From Gynurincola endophyticus (lineage in GTDB: Bacteria > Bacteroidota > Bacteroidia > Chitinophagales > Chitinophagaceae), in the NCBI RefSeq assembly GCF_003991195.1, contig NZ_RCWL01000013.1, forward strand, positions 25,232-89,231: a stretch of DNA of 64,000 bases. The letters run 5' to 3'. Below are positions 1 through 9,475 of the stretch, in pieces. Position 1 is the stretch's first letter, and each line of letters opens with the position of its first letter. Made by a program: the position numbers and the translations under genes. The notes beneath the pieces were generated by a model. The model was not told the origin of the DNA. It did not search any database and was given only the letters and a program-made list of their open reading frames with translations.

Positions 1-3000
1 TTGAGCTTTACCTCCATCTTCTGCTTTAGAAATCTGGCATAAAACTGTGCATCCAATTGTTTAGGTGCGAGTTCATATTCAACTCTTGCCAGATTCACAT
101 TCGCAAGATTAGTACGATAACCGCGATGATTATAACTTGCCGTAGCTCCATATTGATTGCCCCAATATCCAAGCCCGAGGTTCAATAACCAGGGAGACTG
201 TCCGATTAATGGTCTATCCTGATTAGGGTACCGTTGCTGAACGCGTTCAGCAACCTGTGTTTCCGGATTGTTGATCCATTGCCAATGACTGAGCACGTTT
301 ACTTTTGATTTGAGTAAGGTTCCGTTAGCGTATATGAATAAATCGCTGAGCCAATCTTTATCGGACAGAAACGAAAAGTCTTTTCTGATTTCGAGCTCTA
401 ATCCCAGATTTATGGCATTGTCCATATTGGCATAGGTATATTGGTTGTCTAACGAATGAATTAATTCGATAGGTTTATCCAACTTTTTATGATAGCCGGT
501 TAAAGAAATGATTTCACCGGGAGAAGGATACCATTCAATACGCAGGTCTATATTGTCTATCAGCGTAGATTGAACATGTTCACCGTAAACATAACCGTCA
601 ATTTCAAAATCATACATAGCAAACATTCCCACCTCTCTGAAGTCGGGGCGGATTACGGTTTTGGAATAACTTGCACGGATATTTAAATTCGGTGTAATGC
701 TATAGGTTGTATTGATTGAAGGCAGGAAGCGCCAGTTATTTTCCTTTACTCCGAAACGGTGTCTTTGTACATGGTTAGGGTCTGACGGGTCTTTATAGCT
801 GCGTTTGAACAATTCTTCCTGCTTTGAATATAGGCCAAAATATTCGGCACGAACGCCGTATACGAGCCGAAGCTTCTTGCCAAATTTCTGATCAGCCATC
901 AGGAATAAAGCATGCAATGTCATATCGCCATCATAGTATCTTCCGCCGAGTGCATCGGCGTAATAATATGCCTGGTTGTCGCCATTGCCGATATTTTCGG
1001 CTGCAAATAGCTGGTGATAGGGAATTTCCAGCTCAGGGGCTCTCTGATTGGTGGTACCTTCCGCCCAGGATCTGGTCCAGGGTGCCATTTTATTTACATC
1101 CAGTGATCTTTTCTTTGTCCATGCCTGATAACCCAGTTTGGCCACCGTAGAGAATTTTTTTCCTTCTCCGAATTTGCGGGAAAATGCCGCACTCCAGTTG
1201 TAATCCGTTTCGTCGATTCGTGTCCACATACGCCAGTCTCTGAAAGTTCCTCCTGTGGAGGCAGCGGAATGCGTCATCAGGCCGGGTGTCATGAAATAGG
1301 GTTTGTCATCAAGTGTAGTAGTTAATCTATAAGATAATTTACGCTCATCTAAAATCTGTTGCTTGATTTTATTGACGGTAAACATCCCTTCAGCTTTTAT
1401 ATTCCAGGGCAATTTATATTCACCGATTAACTGATGTTGTTGTAACGACATAGCTTCCGGTAATTGATATACGAGTTTAGTAGGGATCGGATTCGATTCT
1501 TCGCGGGGTTTTTGGATTGATTCGTTGTAGCTATCGCTGTAAGTACGGGCATAAATATTCTTCAGTGCTACTTTAAAACGCTGCCCCTGTAATCCGATAT
1601 TGGCAACCAGCGCGCTGTTACTGTTAAACCGGTAAGATATACCTGCCCCGTTGTCACCAAGGCCTGTGCTATCAATGTAGTTGCCCATAGGCGAACGTCT
1701 TACGTTATTAAAGGAAATGATATTTTGTTCGTTTCTGAAATTAGCGGATGTAACAAATCCGAAGCGCATTCCTTTTTTCAGGTCATAAATACGCCCAAGC
1801 GATAAACGCATATTTTGATTTGGAGAAGCTTTGTATTGGTATGGCCGCATAGCGTCACTGTTCAGTTTTTTTGACTGGGCAATGGCGTCCATCTCATTAT
1901 ATTTAACAGCATCACCAAATTCTGTAGAATTGAGAACGTTGTTGTTTAATTCCGGATCTGTCAGTATATATCCCGGAGGTGCATCCAGTTGTGTAGCCCG
2001 GTTATTCCATTCCCAGGTTTTGATACCTTCGGGAATCTTTGCGGATTTGTCGAAGAATCCGAAGTACTCGTTGGTATTACGCTTACCGAGGCGATAAAAA
2101 TCTTTGCCGGTAGTACGCGAATTACCACCTATACCAAATTGAACACTCGTAAAATTTTGTTCGGGTATATCCATGGTATTTACTGAAACCTGCCCACCCG
2201 AAAATTCGGCCGATACATCAGGCGTTGCTGTTTTATTGACCACAATAGAACTCACCATTTCGGTAGGAATAATATCAAAGGAAAAATCACGCCTGTTCTG
2301 AGAAGTGCTTGGAATAACTATGCCATCGAGCATAGCCTGATTATAGCGGTCAGACATTCCCCGTACAACTACACTTCGGTTATTCACAGTAGTGAGTCCG
2401 GTAACACGTTTTAATACTTGCCCTATATCATTATCAGGTGTACGTGCAATTTGCTCGGCTGAGATGCCATCGCTGACGGATGCAGCATTTTTCTGACGCG
2501 CATACAATCCTGCAACGGAAGCTTTTTTATATCCTGAAGAAACGACGACCTGTTGTAAGGTATTTGTTTCTGCTTTCATAGCTATATTAAGCGGTGTATT
2601 ACTGTTGTTCTTTACCACTATCTCAGTGATACGTTGTGTCTGATAAGAAATATAAGTCACTTCTAATGTGTAAACTCCTCCAACTAAATTCAACACATAA
2701 TTTCCATCTGCAGATGATTGTGTGGCTATACTTTTTGAACCTGTAACGCGTATGGTTGCACCAGATAGAGGTTGCCCGCGGTCATCCAATACTTTACCGG
2801 AGATACGCCCGGGTTGAGCTTCCTGAATGGGCGTTTTTTGGGGTGAAACAACCGGCGAAGCAGTCATTTCTTTTTTGATGAGGATAAAACCGTCTTTCAG
2901 GCTATATTTTAACGCTGTGTTTTTTAAGGCAATTTCCAATGCCGATTTAACGGAAATCTTTTGTGCGTTATGTGTTATATGAACGTGCGCGTATTCATTA

Positions 3001-3245
3001 ATATCACTATTGTAAAGAAAACGAATACCACTCTGTTTTTGTATTTCATCGAGGGTTGTTTTAATGGAAGCATTTTTCAGGTTAAGAGAAATGGTTTTGG
3101 TTTCGATATTTTGTGCTTCAACTTTTTGTATTATCGTGCAAAAAAACAGTGATAAAATTATACCAGGCAGGTAAAGGGTTTTAACTGTTAACCGGGGCTG
3201 CTTTAAAAAGTGAAATAATTTGAATTGGTCTATTGCTTTTTGCAT
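1..3245 (-). CDS. STN-domain TonB-dependent outer-membrane receptor (3' end outside window)
   Basis: I translated this from the sequence. The frame opens at the ATG whose complement is 3243-3245 and stays open to the left edge, about 1081 codons. In order it shows a membrane/signal segment (about residues 25-40), an STN (secretin/TonB short N-terminal) domain with the pattern QKQSGIRFLYN, a carboxypeptidase-like beta-sandwich (GRISGKVLDDRG, YVLNLVGG), a plug domain (DIGQVLKRVTGLT, VVVRGMSDRYNQAMLDG) and the start of a beta-barrel. The last residues before the edge (FYARFLKQKMEVKL) look like a barrel strand, so the C-terminus is missing. STN-containing receptors signal through a FecR-type anti-sigma factor to an ECF sigma factor, and both lie immediately upstream on the same strand. 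It should import a siderophore, glycan or other large ligand; the substrate cannot be told. Confidence 0.9.
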   Translation of the reverse strand, partial: MQKAIDQFKLFHFLKQPRLTVKTLYLPGIILSLFFCTIIQKVEAQNIETKTISLNLKNASIKTTLDEIQKQSGIRFLYNSDINEYAHVHITHNAQKISVKSALEIALKNTALKYSLKDGFILIKKEMTASPVVSPQKTPIQEAQPGRISGKVLDDRGQPLSGATIRVTGSKSIATQSSADGNYVLNLVGGVYTLEVTYISYQTQRITEIVVKNNSNTPLNIAMKAETNTLQQVVVSSGYKKASVAGLYARQKNAASVSDGISAEQIARTPDNDIGQVLKRVTGLTTVNNRSVVVRGMSDRYNQAMLDGIVIPSTSQNRRDFSFDIIPTEMVSSIVVNKTATPDVSAEFSGGQVSVNTMDIPEQNFTSVQFGIGGNSRTTGKDFYRLGKRNTNEYFGFFDKSAKIPEGIKTWEWNNRATQLDAPPGYILTDPELNNNVLNSTEFGDAVKYNEMDAIAQSKKLNSDAMRPYQYKASPNQNMRLSLGRIYDLKKGMRFGFVTSANFRNEQNIISFNNVRRSPMGNYIDSTGLGDNGAGISYRFNSNSALVANIGLQGQRFKVALKNIYARTYSDSYNESIQKPREESNPIPTKLVYQLPEAMSLQQHQLIGEYKLPWNIKAEGMFTVNKIKQQILDERKLSYRLTTTLDDKPYFMTPGLMTHSAASTGGTFRDWRMWTRIDETDYNWSAAFSRKFGEGKKFSTVAKLGYQAWTKKRSLDVNKMAPWTRSWAEGTTNQRAPELEIPYHQLFAAENIGNGDNQAYYYADALGGRYYDGDMTLHALFLMADQKFGKKLRLVYGVRAEYFGLYSKQEELFKRSYKDPSDPNHVQRHRFGVKENNWRFLPSINTTYSITPNLNIRASYSKTVIRPDFREVGMFAMYDFEIDGYVYGEHVQSTLIDNIDLRIEWYPSPGEIISLTGYHKKLDKPIELIHSLDNQYTYANMDNAINLGLELEIRKDFSFLSDKDWLSDLFIYANGTLLKSKVNVLSHWQWINNPETQVAERVQQRYPNQDRPLIGQSPWLLNLGLGYWGNQYGATASYNHRGYRTNLANVNLARVEYELAPKQLDAQFYARFLKQKMEVKL

Positions 3246-3362
3246 AGATTTGTTACTAATGTTGTTTATTAATTTGTTGAAAAGCGGATTAATCAGCATG
3301 ATCGGTTTATCCGGTTCGCAGGAACTCTTACGACGGCAAATCATTAGGGCTCCGGCATTTGT

Positions 3363-3401
3363 ATGAGTGTTTCCGGTATGAACGGGAACACTCATTTTTT
3401 A
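3363..3401 (+). other. Hairpin plus T-run between FecR and receptor genes
   Basis: A 12-bp stem (3363-3374 with 3384-3395, one T-G pair) is followed on the plus strand by a run of T at 3395-3400. This has the form of an intrinsic terminator, but it points against the flanking minus-strand genes. On the minus strand it is a hairpin preceded by A-residues in the FecR-receptor spacer, where it could act as an mRNA processing or stability element. No plus-strand gene lies upstream that needs terminating. Confidence 0.5.
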
Positions 3402-3425
3402 AGTTTATTTATCACATAGGCAATT

Positions 3426-4454
3426 TTATTTTTGGTATAGTTTAAATGTATCAGTACTTTCTTTTCTGATCTTGAAATCAGCCAGATCACTCAGCAGTTC
3501 CAATGTCTTTTCTATGGGATAACCTGCCGGTAAAGAGCCGGTTACTGATTTAGAAGTAATCTTGGTATCATTACAATCAATCTGCACTCCAAAGCGCCTG
3601 TTTAGTTCTAAAAGCACTTGTGCTAAAGGTTTCTCGTCAAATACAATATCACCATCAATCCATTGTTTCAGGTGGTTGATATCTATAGATCCGATAGTGG
3701 TTTTTTGCGTATGGTTGTCATAAGTTACTTTCATGCCCGGCGTAAGAGATGCCAGGTGTTCGGCCTGGTTGTGCAGGTCTGTGGTAACTGCCACTTTTCC
3801 CGTTGAAACAGCTACTTCAAAAGGATATCCGTCAAATGCATTTATTTTAAATGAAGTTCCCAGCACTTGTGTTTTGATAGCTCCGCTATGAATGGTAAAC
3901 GGATGCTCTTTATCGGGAGTAACATCAAAAAATGCCTCGCCGTAAAGTTGTACATCTCTGCCTGCGTTCGGAAATTCTTTCGGATATATAAGCTTGCTAC
4001 CTGCCGAAAGAAAAACGATAGTACTGTCTGGAAGGATATGTTTTACAGGAATACCTTCAGGATTTTCTTTAATGATGGAGGCTATTTCGTTGGGAGAATG
4101 TGATAATAATACTGACTTCCATAGAATAAACGTTGACACAAATAAAATTCCTGTCCACACCGCAGCATGCTGTAATAATCTTTTAGAAATTAATCTTGTT
4201 TTTGGGAGCGCTGACACTTCCTCTTCCTTTATTTTTTTCAGCAACTGGTATTTGACCTTTCTGGATTTTTCCTGCAAAAGTTTATGAGTAAGTTTACTAC
4301 CGGCTTCTACAGCAGCTTCATTTTCTGCTATCAGTTCAGATAAGATGATTTTTGCCTGAGGGGTATTTAAAACTTTTCTTATTTCAGCAAGTTCCGCATC
4401 AGAGCACTCTCCCTGCAAAAAAACCTTCAATAAACCCCGTATATCTTTTTCCAT
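3426..4454 (-). CDS. FecR family anti-sigma factor / sigma regulator
   Basis: This 342-residue protein fits the usual Bacteroidota FecR length. An N-terminal cytosolic region (about 1-90) would bind the sigma factor. One membrane span follows at about 95-115 (WTGILFVSTFILW). The FecR domain covers about 130-240 (LPDSTIVFLSAGSKLIYP, FFDVTPDKEHPFTI) and the DUF4974-type C-terminal domain about 265-340 (LKQWIDGDIVFDEKPLAQVL, FKIRK). It lies between its presumed ECF sigma factor upstream and an STN-domain receptor downstream, the standard arrangement for trans-envelope signalling: ligand-bound receptor contacts periplasmic FecR, which releases or activates sigma. The ATG at 4454 is preceded by an AT-rich spacer of about 110 bases after the sigma gene. 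Confidence 0.95.
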   Translation of the reverse strand: MEKDIRGLLKVFLQGECSDAELAEIRKVLNTPQAKIILSELIAENEAAVEAGSKLTHKLLQEKSRKVKYQLLKKIKEEEVSALPKTRLISKRLLQHAAVWTGILFVSTFILWKSVLLSHSPNEIASIIKENPEGIPVKHILPDSTIVFLSAGSKLIYPKEFPNAGRDVQLYGEAFFDVTPDKEHPFTIHSGAIKTQVLGTSFKINAFDGYPFEVAVSTGKVAVTTDLHNQAEHLASLTPGMKVTYDNHTQKTTIGSIDINHLKQWIDGDIVFDEKPLAQVLLELNRRFGVQIDCNDTKITSKSVTGSLPAGYPIEKTLELLSDLADFKIRKESTDTFKLYQK

Positions 4455-4564
4455 TATATAAATATGTCTTTATATAATTATAGACAGGAAAAGAAAGAGC
4501 ATACTACTAATGAATATTTAAATTTTTTTAGAGATACTTTATAATAGTTACAAGATGAGCCGGT

Positions 4565-5149
4565 TTATGAGTTGTTTATAATCAACAGGATGCAAAAAGT
4601 GGTCAACCCTTCTGTGTTTTCCCGAAGTGTATGTATGGCTGAGGTAATATGATTTTTAACCGTATTAACAGAGAGTCCTGTTTTTTGAGCAATCTCAGGG
4701 TGCGTAAGGTTTTCCTCACGGCTTAAAAGAAACAATTGCCGGCGTCTGGGGCTGAGTTGATCTAGTTGTTTCTGATAGGCTATTATAATTTCTTTTTCCA
4801 ACAATTGACGGTCGGTAGAGAGGTTGCTCATTAACTGTTCTTCCGGAATTAATTCAATAGGTTCCGTTCCGGGTATATTCTTATGAAGATAATTTATAAT
4901 ACGGTTACGTAAGGAACGTTGAAAATACCCTTTAACCGTAACAGTGATATTCAATAGCGATCTTTTTTCCCAGATAGCCAGTAACAAGTCCATTACCAAC
5001 TCTTCTGCATCCATTTCATTGCGAGTATAAAAGGTGGCCTGTTTATACAGAGATGGAAAGAAGCGTTCGAAAAGTTCGCTATAAGCCTTTTTGTCGTTCT
5101 GACGACATTTATGCCATAATTCAATATCAGAAGCCTTCTGGTAATTCAT
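4565..5149 (-). CDS. RNA polymerase ECF sigma factor (FecI-like)
   Basis: A 194-residue sigma-70 family protein with region 2 at about residues 25-90 (ELFERFFPSLYKQATFYT, DAEELVMDLLLAIWEKR) and region 4 at about 130-180 (LDQLSPRRRQLFLLSREE, HPEIAQKTGLSVNTVKNHI, a helix-turn-helix for -35 recognition). There is no sigma region 1 or 3, which places it among extracytoplasmic-function factors. It precedes the FecR-like gene and the STN receptor on the same strand and should direct transcription of the receptor once FecR is triggered. The C-terminal tail (about 15 residues after region 4) is hydrophobic and not recognised. Confidence 0.95.
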   Translation of the reverse strand: MNYQKASDIELWHKCRQNDKKAYSELFERFFPSLYKQATFYTRNEMDAEELVMDLLLAIWEKRSLLNITVTVKGYFQRSLRNRIINYLHKNIPGTEPIELIPEEQLMSNLSTDRQLLEKEIIIAYQKQLDQLSPRRRQLFLLSREENLTHPEIAQKTGLSVNTVKNHITSAIHTLRENTEGLTTFCILLIINNS

Positions 5150-5721
5150 ATATTATATACATCTGCAAAATTGCCTGTTTAAGATTAACAGGATATTAAG
5201 TTTGTATGAATTATATAATAATGGAATTGGGCTGACGATACATTCTATCGTTCTGTTCTTAATGTATATGTAATTTCTTTTGGAGAAAGCTGGTTATTGC
5301 TCTCTTTATTATAGCATAATTAATGACTTACAATATTCTTTTGGTTATACCTTTAAATACGCAATAGGATATATTGAAATCTTAAGCGTATTGATTCTTT
5401 AAATTCAGAAGATGGATAAAATAGTATCTATAAATCAATAAAATACATAGGTTTTAAGTGGTTTTTATGTCTGAAATAACCTTTGAAAGATTAAACAAAA
5501 TTCATGAGATAGTAAGAAGATATACAATGTTCATTTTTTTTGATTAAGTTAGTTCTGTGAAAAAGCATCCGTCATAAACAGTTATGATTAAAGTAATTGA
5601 AAAAGAAAGTACCCGGTTGTTCAACTGAAGACGAACTGATCGGCATAACTACAGGATGAACCCTGTATAATATCAAAGTAAAGTGTAAATTATACTGAAA
5701 TCTTAAAAATTTAAAGTATTC
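5150..5721. other. AT-rich divergent intergenic region, no gene seen
   Basis: About 570 bases lie between the minus-strand sigma gene and the plus-strand VOC gene. I see no convincing gene; the only small frames (for example a 26-codon frame from 5467) have no support. A 6-bp palindrome TACAGG-N6-CCTGTA sits at 5650-5667, about 55 bases before the VOC start, and could be an operator. Confidence 0.5.
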
Positions 5722-6147
5722 ATGTCAACCGTAAATCCTTATATTTATTTTAACGGCAACTGCGAGGAGGCATTTAATTTTTACAAATCAGTTTTTCAAA
5801 AAGAATTTGCCTATCTCGGAAGGTATAAAGATGTTCCTCAAAACGACAGACAATTATTTCAGGAAAGCGACGAAAAGATCATGCACGTCACATTGCCTGT
5901 CAGTAAGGAAACTGCCATCATGGGATCAGATAACAGAGAAGCCTATAAAGAGTTACTAAAGTACAGTAATTTTTCTCTTATTATTCATGCGGATAGCAAA
6001 GAAGAAGCGGATAGAGTCTTCAATGAAATGTCTGAAGGCGGGCAAATCAAAATGCCGATGAACCAGACATTCTGGGGTTCTTATTATGGTATTTGTATTG
6101 ACAAATTTGGAATTATGTGGAAGATTACAATAGGGGCTGAAATTTAA
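5722..6147 (+). CDS. VOC (PhnB-like) family protein
   Basis: A 141-residue single-domain protein of the vicinal oxygen chelate / glyoxalase fold, PhnB-like subgroup. Visible features are the opening NPYIYFNGNCEEAFNFYKSVF, which is typical of the subgroup, the central HVTLPV and AIMGSD strands, and the ending FWGSYYGICIDKFGIMWKI, where PhnB-like proteins usually carry WG..YG...D.FG..W. These proteins are often annotated as 3-demethylubiquinone methyltransferase-like, but no methyltransferase activity is implied. The substrate is unknown and the role is probably cytosolic. The gene is 46 bases upstream of the TPR-AAA gene and may be cotranscribed with it. Confidence 0.85.
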   Translation: MSTVNPYIYFNGNCEEAFNFYKSVFQKEFAYLGRYKDVPQNDRQLFQESDEKIMHVTLPVSKETAIMGSDNREAYKELLKYSNFSLIIHADSKEEADRVFNEMSEGGQIKMPMNQTFWGSYYGICIDKFGIMWKITIGAEI

Positions 6148-6193
6148 ATATTCTTTACTTTTAAAGACAAAATTCAAAGTAACTAATGATCTT

Positions 6194-7501
6194 ATGAACG
6201 ATAATACAATTGATGGCTTAAAAGAAGCATTGAAGCAATCACCGGATAATAGTCCTTTAAGGCTCTTATTAGCTGATACTTTATTCGCGATGAACAGATT
6301 TGATGAGGCTGAGATGGAATATGCAACACTTCTGCAGTTGTCAGATAATAAGAGAGCCAGCATAGGGCTTGCAAAAGTTTTTTACAATAAAGGAAACTAC
6401 TCTGCCTGTAATGTGATTCTGGAAGAACTCATCGAAACCGGCATGCAGGATTTGAATGTTTTTGTTTTACATGCAAAGGCATTACTGAAAGAAAATGCAT
6501 TTTCTAAAGCGATTGAAGCTTATAAACAGGCGCTGTTAATTAATCCTGATTATTTTGATGATGAGTTAGATCAGCAACTACGCATAAGAGGTGTGGAGCA
6601 AACATTCGATGAAGAGGAAGAAGTGGACAACCGTTTTTTACAGAAACCCTCTATTAATTTTAGTGATGTGGGAGGGATGGAAAGTGTAAAAAAAGAAATA
6701 GACCTGAAAATTATAAAACCTTTACTTCACCCCGATTTGTATAAGGCTTATGGAAAAAAGATAGGCGGCGGTATATTGTTATATGGCCCTCCGGGTTGCG
6801 GTAAAACGTTTATTGCGAAAGCTACGGCAGGCCAGGTAAATGCAAAGTTTATCAGTGTCGGTTTGAATGATATTCTGGACATGTGGATTGGGAACAGTGA
6901 AAAAAACTTACATGAAATTTTTGAATTAGCGCGTCAGCATACTCCCTGTGTACTCTTTATTGATGAAATAGACGCACTCGGGGCCAGTAGAAGTGACATG
7001 AAACAATCTGGCGGACGCCATCTTATCAATCAGTTTTTGCAGGAATTAGACGGTATAAGTGATACTAATGAAGGGGTGCTGATTATAGGTGCAACGAATA
7101 CACCCTGGAATTTAGATCCGGCATTCAGAAGGCCAGGAAGATTTGACCGGATTGTTTTTGTTCCACCACCGGATGCTGCAACAAGAGCCTCTATTTTAAA
7201 TCTAAAACTGAAGAATAAACCCGCCGTGGCAATAGATGTAGACAGTATTTCTAAAAAAACGGAACATTACTCAGGTGCTGATATTGATGCAATTATTGAT
7301 ATAGCGATTGAACAGAAACTGGAAAGTTCTTTTGAAGATGGAATACCTAAACCACTGGAAACAAAGGATCTGTTGAACGCTGTTAAAAAACATAAAGCCA
7401 GTACACAGGAATGGTTCGCAACAGCTAAAAATTTTGCTTTATTTGCAAATGATGCTGGTTTATATGATGACATCTTGGCCTATTTAAAAATTAAGAAATA
7501 A
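6194..7501 (+). CDS. TPR-containing AAA ATPase (CDC48/spastin-like)
   Basis: A 435-residue protein with an N-terminal tetratricopeptide region (about 1-135: repeated NSPLRLLLADTLFAMNRFDEA and ALLKENAFSKAIEAYKQAL patterns) fused to one AAA+ module. Walker A GPPGCGKT is at about residues 198-205, Walker B VLFIDEIDA at about 253-261, sensor 1 GATN near 300 and the arginine-finger motif RRPGRFDR near 314. The linker just before the ATPase (FSDVGGMESVKKEI) is the hallmark of CDC48/FtsH/spastin-like AAA proteins. There is no protease or membrane segment, so this is probably a cytosolic remodelling ATPase using the TPRs to select partners. It ends one base before the next TPR membrane protein gene, so the two are almost certainly translated together. 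Confidence 0.9.
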   Translation: MNDNTIDGLKEALKQSPDNSPLRLLLADTLFAMNRFDEAEMEYATLLQLSDNKRASIGLAKVFYNKGNYSACNVILEELIETGMQDLNVFVLHAKALLKENAFSKAIEAYKQALLINPDYFDDELDQQLRIRGVEQTFDEEEEVDNRFLQKPSINFSDVGGMESVKKEIDLKIIKPLLHPDLYKAYGKKIGGGILLYGPPGCGKTFIAKATAGQVNAKFISVGLNDILDMWIGNSEKNLHEIFELARQHTPCVLFIDEIDALGASRSDMKQSGGRHLINQFLQELDGISDTNEGVLIIGATNTPWNLDPAFRRPGRFDRIVFVPPPDAATRASILNLKLKNKPAVAIDVDSISKKTEHYSGADIDAIIDIAIEQKLESSFEDGIPKPLETKDLLNAVKKHKASTQEWFATAKNFALFANDAGLYDDILAYLKIKK

Positions 7502-7502
7502 A

Positions 7503-8759
7503 ATGTCAGAAGATATTAAGCTATCAAAAGTTGAAATTTTAATTCAACAAAAAAAGTTCGCCGAAGCGGAAAATGTGCTTAGAGATTTATTGATTGGTGA
7601 TGCTGACAATGTTCATTTTCTAACATTACTGGCCGAAGTTTATTTACAGCAAGATAAGCTGGAGGCAGCCCACTCCATTATAGATAATGCTATCGGATTA
7701 TCGCCTGATTATGATTACCTGTATTATATGAAGTCGCGCATTGCCATACAGCAGGAAAAATTGAGTGATGCCGAAAGGTACGTACAACAGGCTATCGCAA
7801 TTGATCCTTATGATGCAGATTATTTTGCTTTGCTGGCGCACATTCAGCTGGCAAGAAAGCAGTTTGAAACTGCATTGCAAACAGCTAATCAGGCATTAGA
7901 AATTAACCCTGAAAATTTACTGGCACTTAATACAAGAAGTACTGCTTTAAACAAACTTGATCGTAGCGAAGAATCATTCGAAACTATTGAAGGCGCTTTG
8001 CGTGAAGATCCTAATAATGCTTATACCCACGCTAATTACGGGTGGGCGCTCCTGGAAAAGGGTAAACACAAGAAGGCCCTGGAACATTTTAAAGAAGCGC
8101 TTAAAAATGACCCGGATTCCGAATATGCTCAAGCTGGTATGCTGGAAGCTATTAAAGCAACGAATCCGGTTTACCGGGCTTTTCTAAAGTATTCGTTCTG
8201 GATGAATAATCTGAATGCAAAGTACCAATGGGCAGTTATTATTGGTTTTTATGTTGGCTTCAGAGCGCTTCGTGCTCTTGCTAAAAGTAATGAAGCACTG
8301 GAACCTTATCTGACGCCACTTATTATAGGATTGGCTATACTTGCTTTTTCTACCTGGATCATCACACCCGTAAGTAATTTATTTTTGCGATTTAACAAAT
8401 ACGGAAAAGTGTTATTGAGCAAAAAAGAAAAAATGAGCTCCAATTTTGTAGCCATCAGTTTTGTCGCTTTTATATTGGGGAGCATATGCACTTTTATATT
8501 ATCCGATGAACGCTTTTTAGCAATTGCAATATTCGGTTTTGCGATGATGTTGCCATTGGGTATTATGTTTTCTCCTTCAAAATATAAAAATGCACTTTTA
8601 ATTTATACTATCGGCATGGCTATAGTAGGACTTTCAGGCATTGCATCAGCATTCTTAACAGGCCAATTATATAGTAAGTTTGCGCTGGTTTTTGTAATGG
8701 GCTTTGTTGCTTTCCAATGGGTAGCTAACTTTTTAATGATAAAAGAAGACAATCAATAG
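7503..8759 (+). CDS. TPR repeat protein with C-terminal membrane domain
   Basis: A 418-residue protein. Roughly residues 5-225 are tandem TPR units (KFAEAENVLRDLLIGD, KLEAAHSIIDNAIGLSPDY, KLSDAERYVQQAIAIDPYD, QFETALQTANQALEINPEN, KHKKALEHFKEALKNDPDS). From about 235 to 415 there are hydrophobic stretches consistent with five to six membrane spans (WAVIIGFYVGF, LIIGLAILAFSTWI, FVAISFVAFILGSICTFIL and others). The TPRs precede the membrane part, so they most likely face the cytosol. It follows the TPR-AAA gene by one base, which suggests a membrane receptor or adaptor for that ATPase. I do not recognise a named family. Confidence 0.85.
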   Translation: MSEDIKLSKVEILIQQKKFAEAENVLRDLLIGDADNVHFLTLLAEVYLQQDKLEAAHSIIDNAIGLSPDYDYLYYMKSRIAIQQEKLSDAERYVQQAIAIDPYDADYFALLAHIQLARKQFETALQTANQALEINPENLLALNTRSTALNKLDRSEESFETIEGALREDPNNAYTHANYGWALLEKGKHKKALEHFKEALKNDPDSEYAQAGMLEAIKATNPVYRAFLKYSFWMNNLNAKYQWAVIIGFYVGFRALRALAKSNEALEPYLTPLIIGLAILAFSTWIITPVSNLFLRFNKYGKVLLSKKEKMSSNFVAISFVAFILGSICTFILSDERFLAIAIFGFAMMLPLGIMFSPSKYKNALLIYTIGMAIVGLSGIASAFLTGQLYSKFALVFVMGFVAFQWVANFLMIKEDNQ

Positions 8760-8782
8760 TATACTATTTTTAGTTTTTATAG

Positions 8783-8815
8783 ATACCGGGGATTAGCCCC
8801 GGTATTTGTATTTTT
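8783..8815. terminator. Intrinsic terminator between convergent genes
   Basis: A perfect 9-bp stem ATACCGGGG/CCCCGGTAT (8783-8791 and 8797-8805) with a 5-base loop is followed by a T-rich tract to about 8815. It ends the plus-strand TPR operon and lies 67 bases before the 3' end of the opposing gene. Confidence 0.85.
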
Positions 8816-8881
8816 AAAATCATTAAATAATTACTGATCTTTTGTTGCCTGCTATTTGAATGATATGAAATATATCAGATA

Positions 8882-9475
8882 CTAAATGCTTTCTTCTTTT
8901 ATTGTAGTGATTTTTTCAATGATGCTATCAATTTTCTTTGTATTCTTTTTGATCATTTTAGGACGAAGGTAAAACCAGTTGAATGCAACAAATGCCAGAA
9001 AAACAACATAGTAGATAACTGCCCAGTGCAATTGCATTCTGGAGGCATATTCGTACATATACAGCAGAAGTCCTACAGATAATATAACAAAGTAAAGCCG
9101 CAGAACAGTTGTTTGAATAAACGCCTCCCGGCTTTTTATCCGTTTAAACACCTCGAGGTATTGAGCGTTCGATTCATCTGGTTTCAATTGCTTGTATAAT
9201 GGAACGGTTTTGTTCGTAAAAAGGATCATCATCAGTATGGCAAAAAGTATAAAGAATATACCAATTTTTGTAGTAACAAATCGTGGTTGAAAATATATCC
9301 AGATTAATATAATGAATGTTGCTGTGAATAACATTGTTACATTCATTACAATAACTTTTTTAAGCCTGCTTTTTTGCTCCTTGCTGATTTTGTTAAACAA
9401 GTCCTGCTGATCAGGAGCCGGAGTTACTTGTTTATTCCATAATTCTTTAAAATTGATGGGTTGATTATTCTCCAT
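8882..9475 (-). CDS. Four-span membrane protein paired with ECF sigma (putative anti-sigma)
   Basis: A 197-residue protein with a short cytosolic N-terminus (NFKELWNKQ, typical of proteins encoded with ECF factors) and four hydrophobic segments at about 42-62, 70-87, 125-143 and 150-168, ending in a charged tail (KKNTKKIDSIIEKI). Its start overlaps the end of the sigma gene by 11 bases, so the two are translationally coupled. By position it is the likely anti-sigma factor, although it lacks a recognisable zinc-binding ZAS motif, so this role is inferred from context. I do not recognise a named family. Confidence 0.8.
   Translation of the reverse strand: MENNQPINFKELWNKQVTPAPDQQDLFNKISKEQKSRLKKVIVMNVTMLFTATFIILIWIYFQPRFVTTKIGIFFILFAILMMILFTNKTVPLYKQLKPDESNAQYLEVFKRIKSREAFIQTTVLRLYFVILSVGLLLYMYEYASRMQLHWAVIYYVVFLAFVAFNWFYLRPKMIKKNTKKIDSIIEKITTIKEESI

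Noticed and set aside
824..2186. Plus-strand frames in the left end
   Set aside because: They are antisense to the continuous minus-strand TonB receptor frame and show no domain features.
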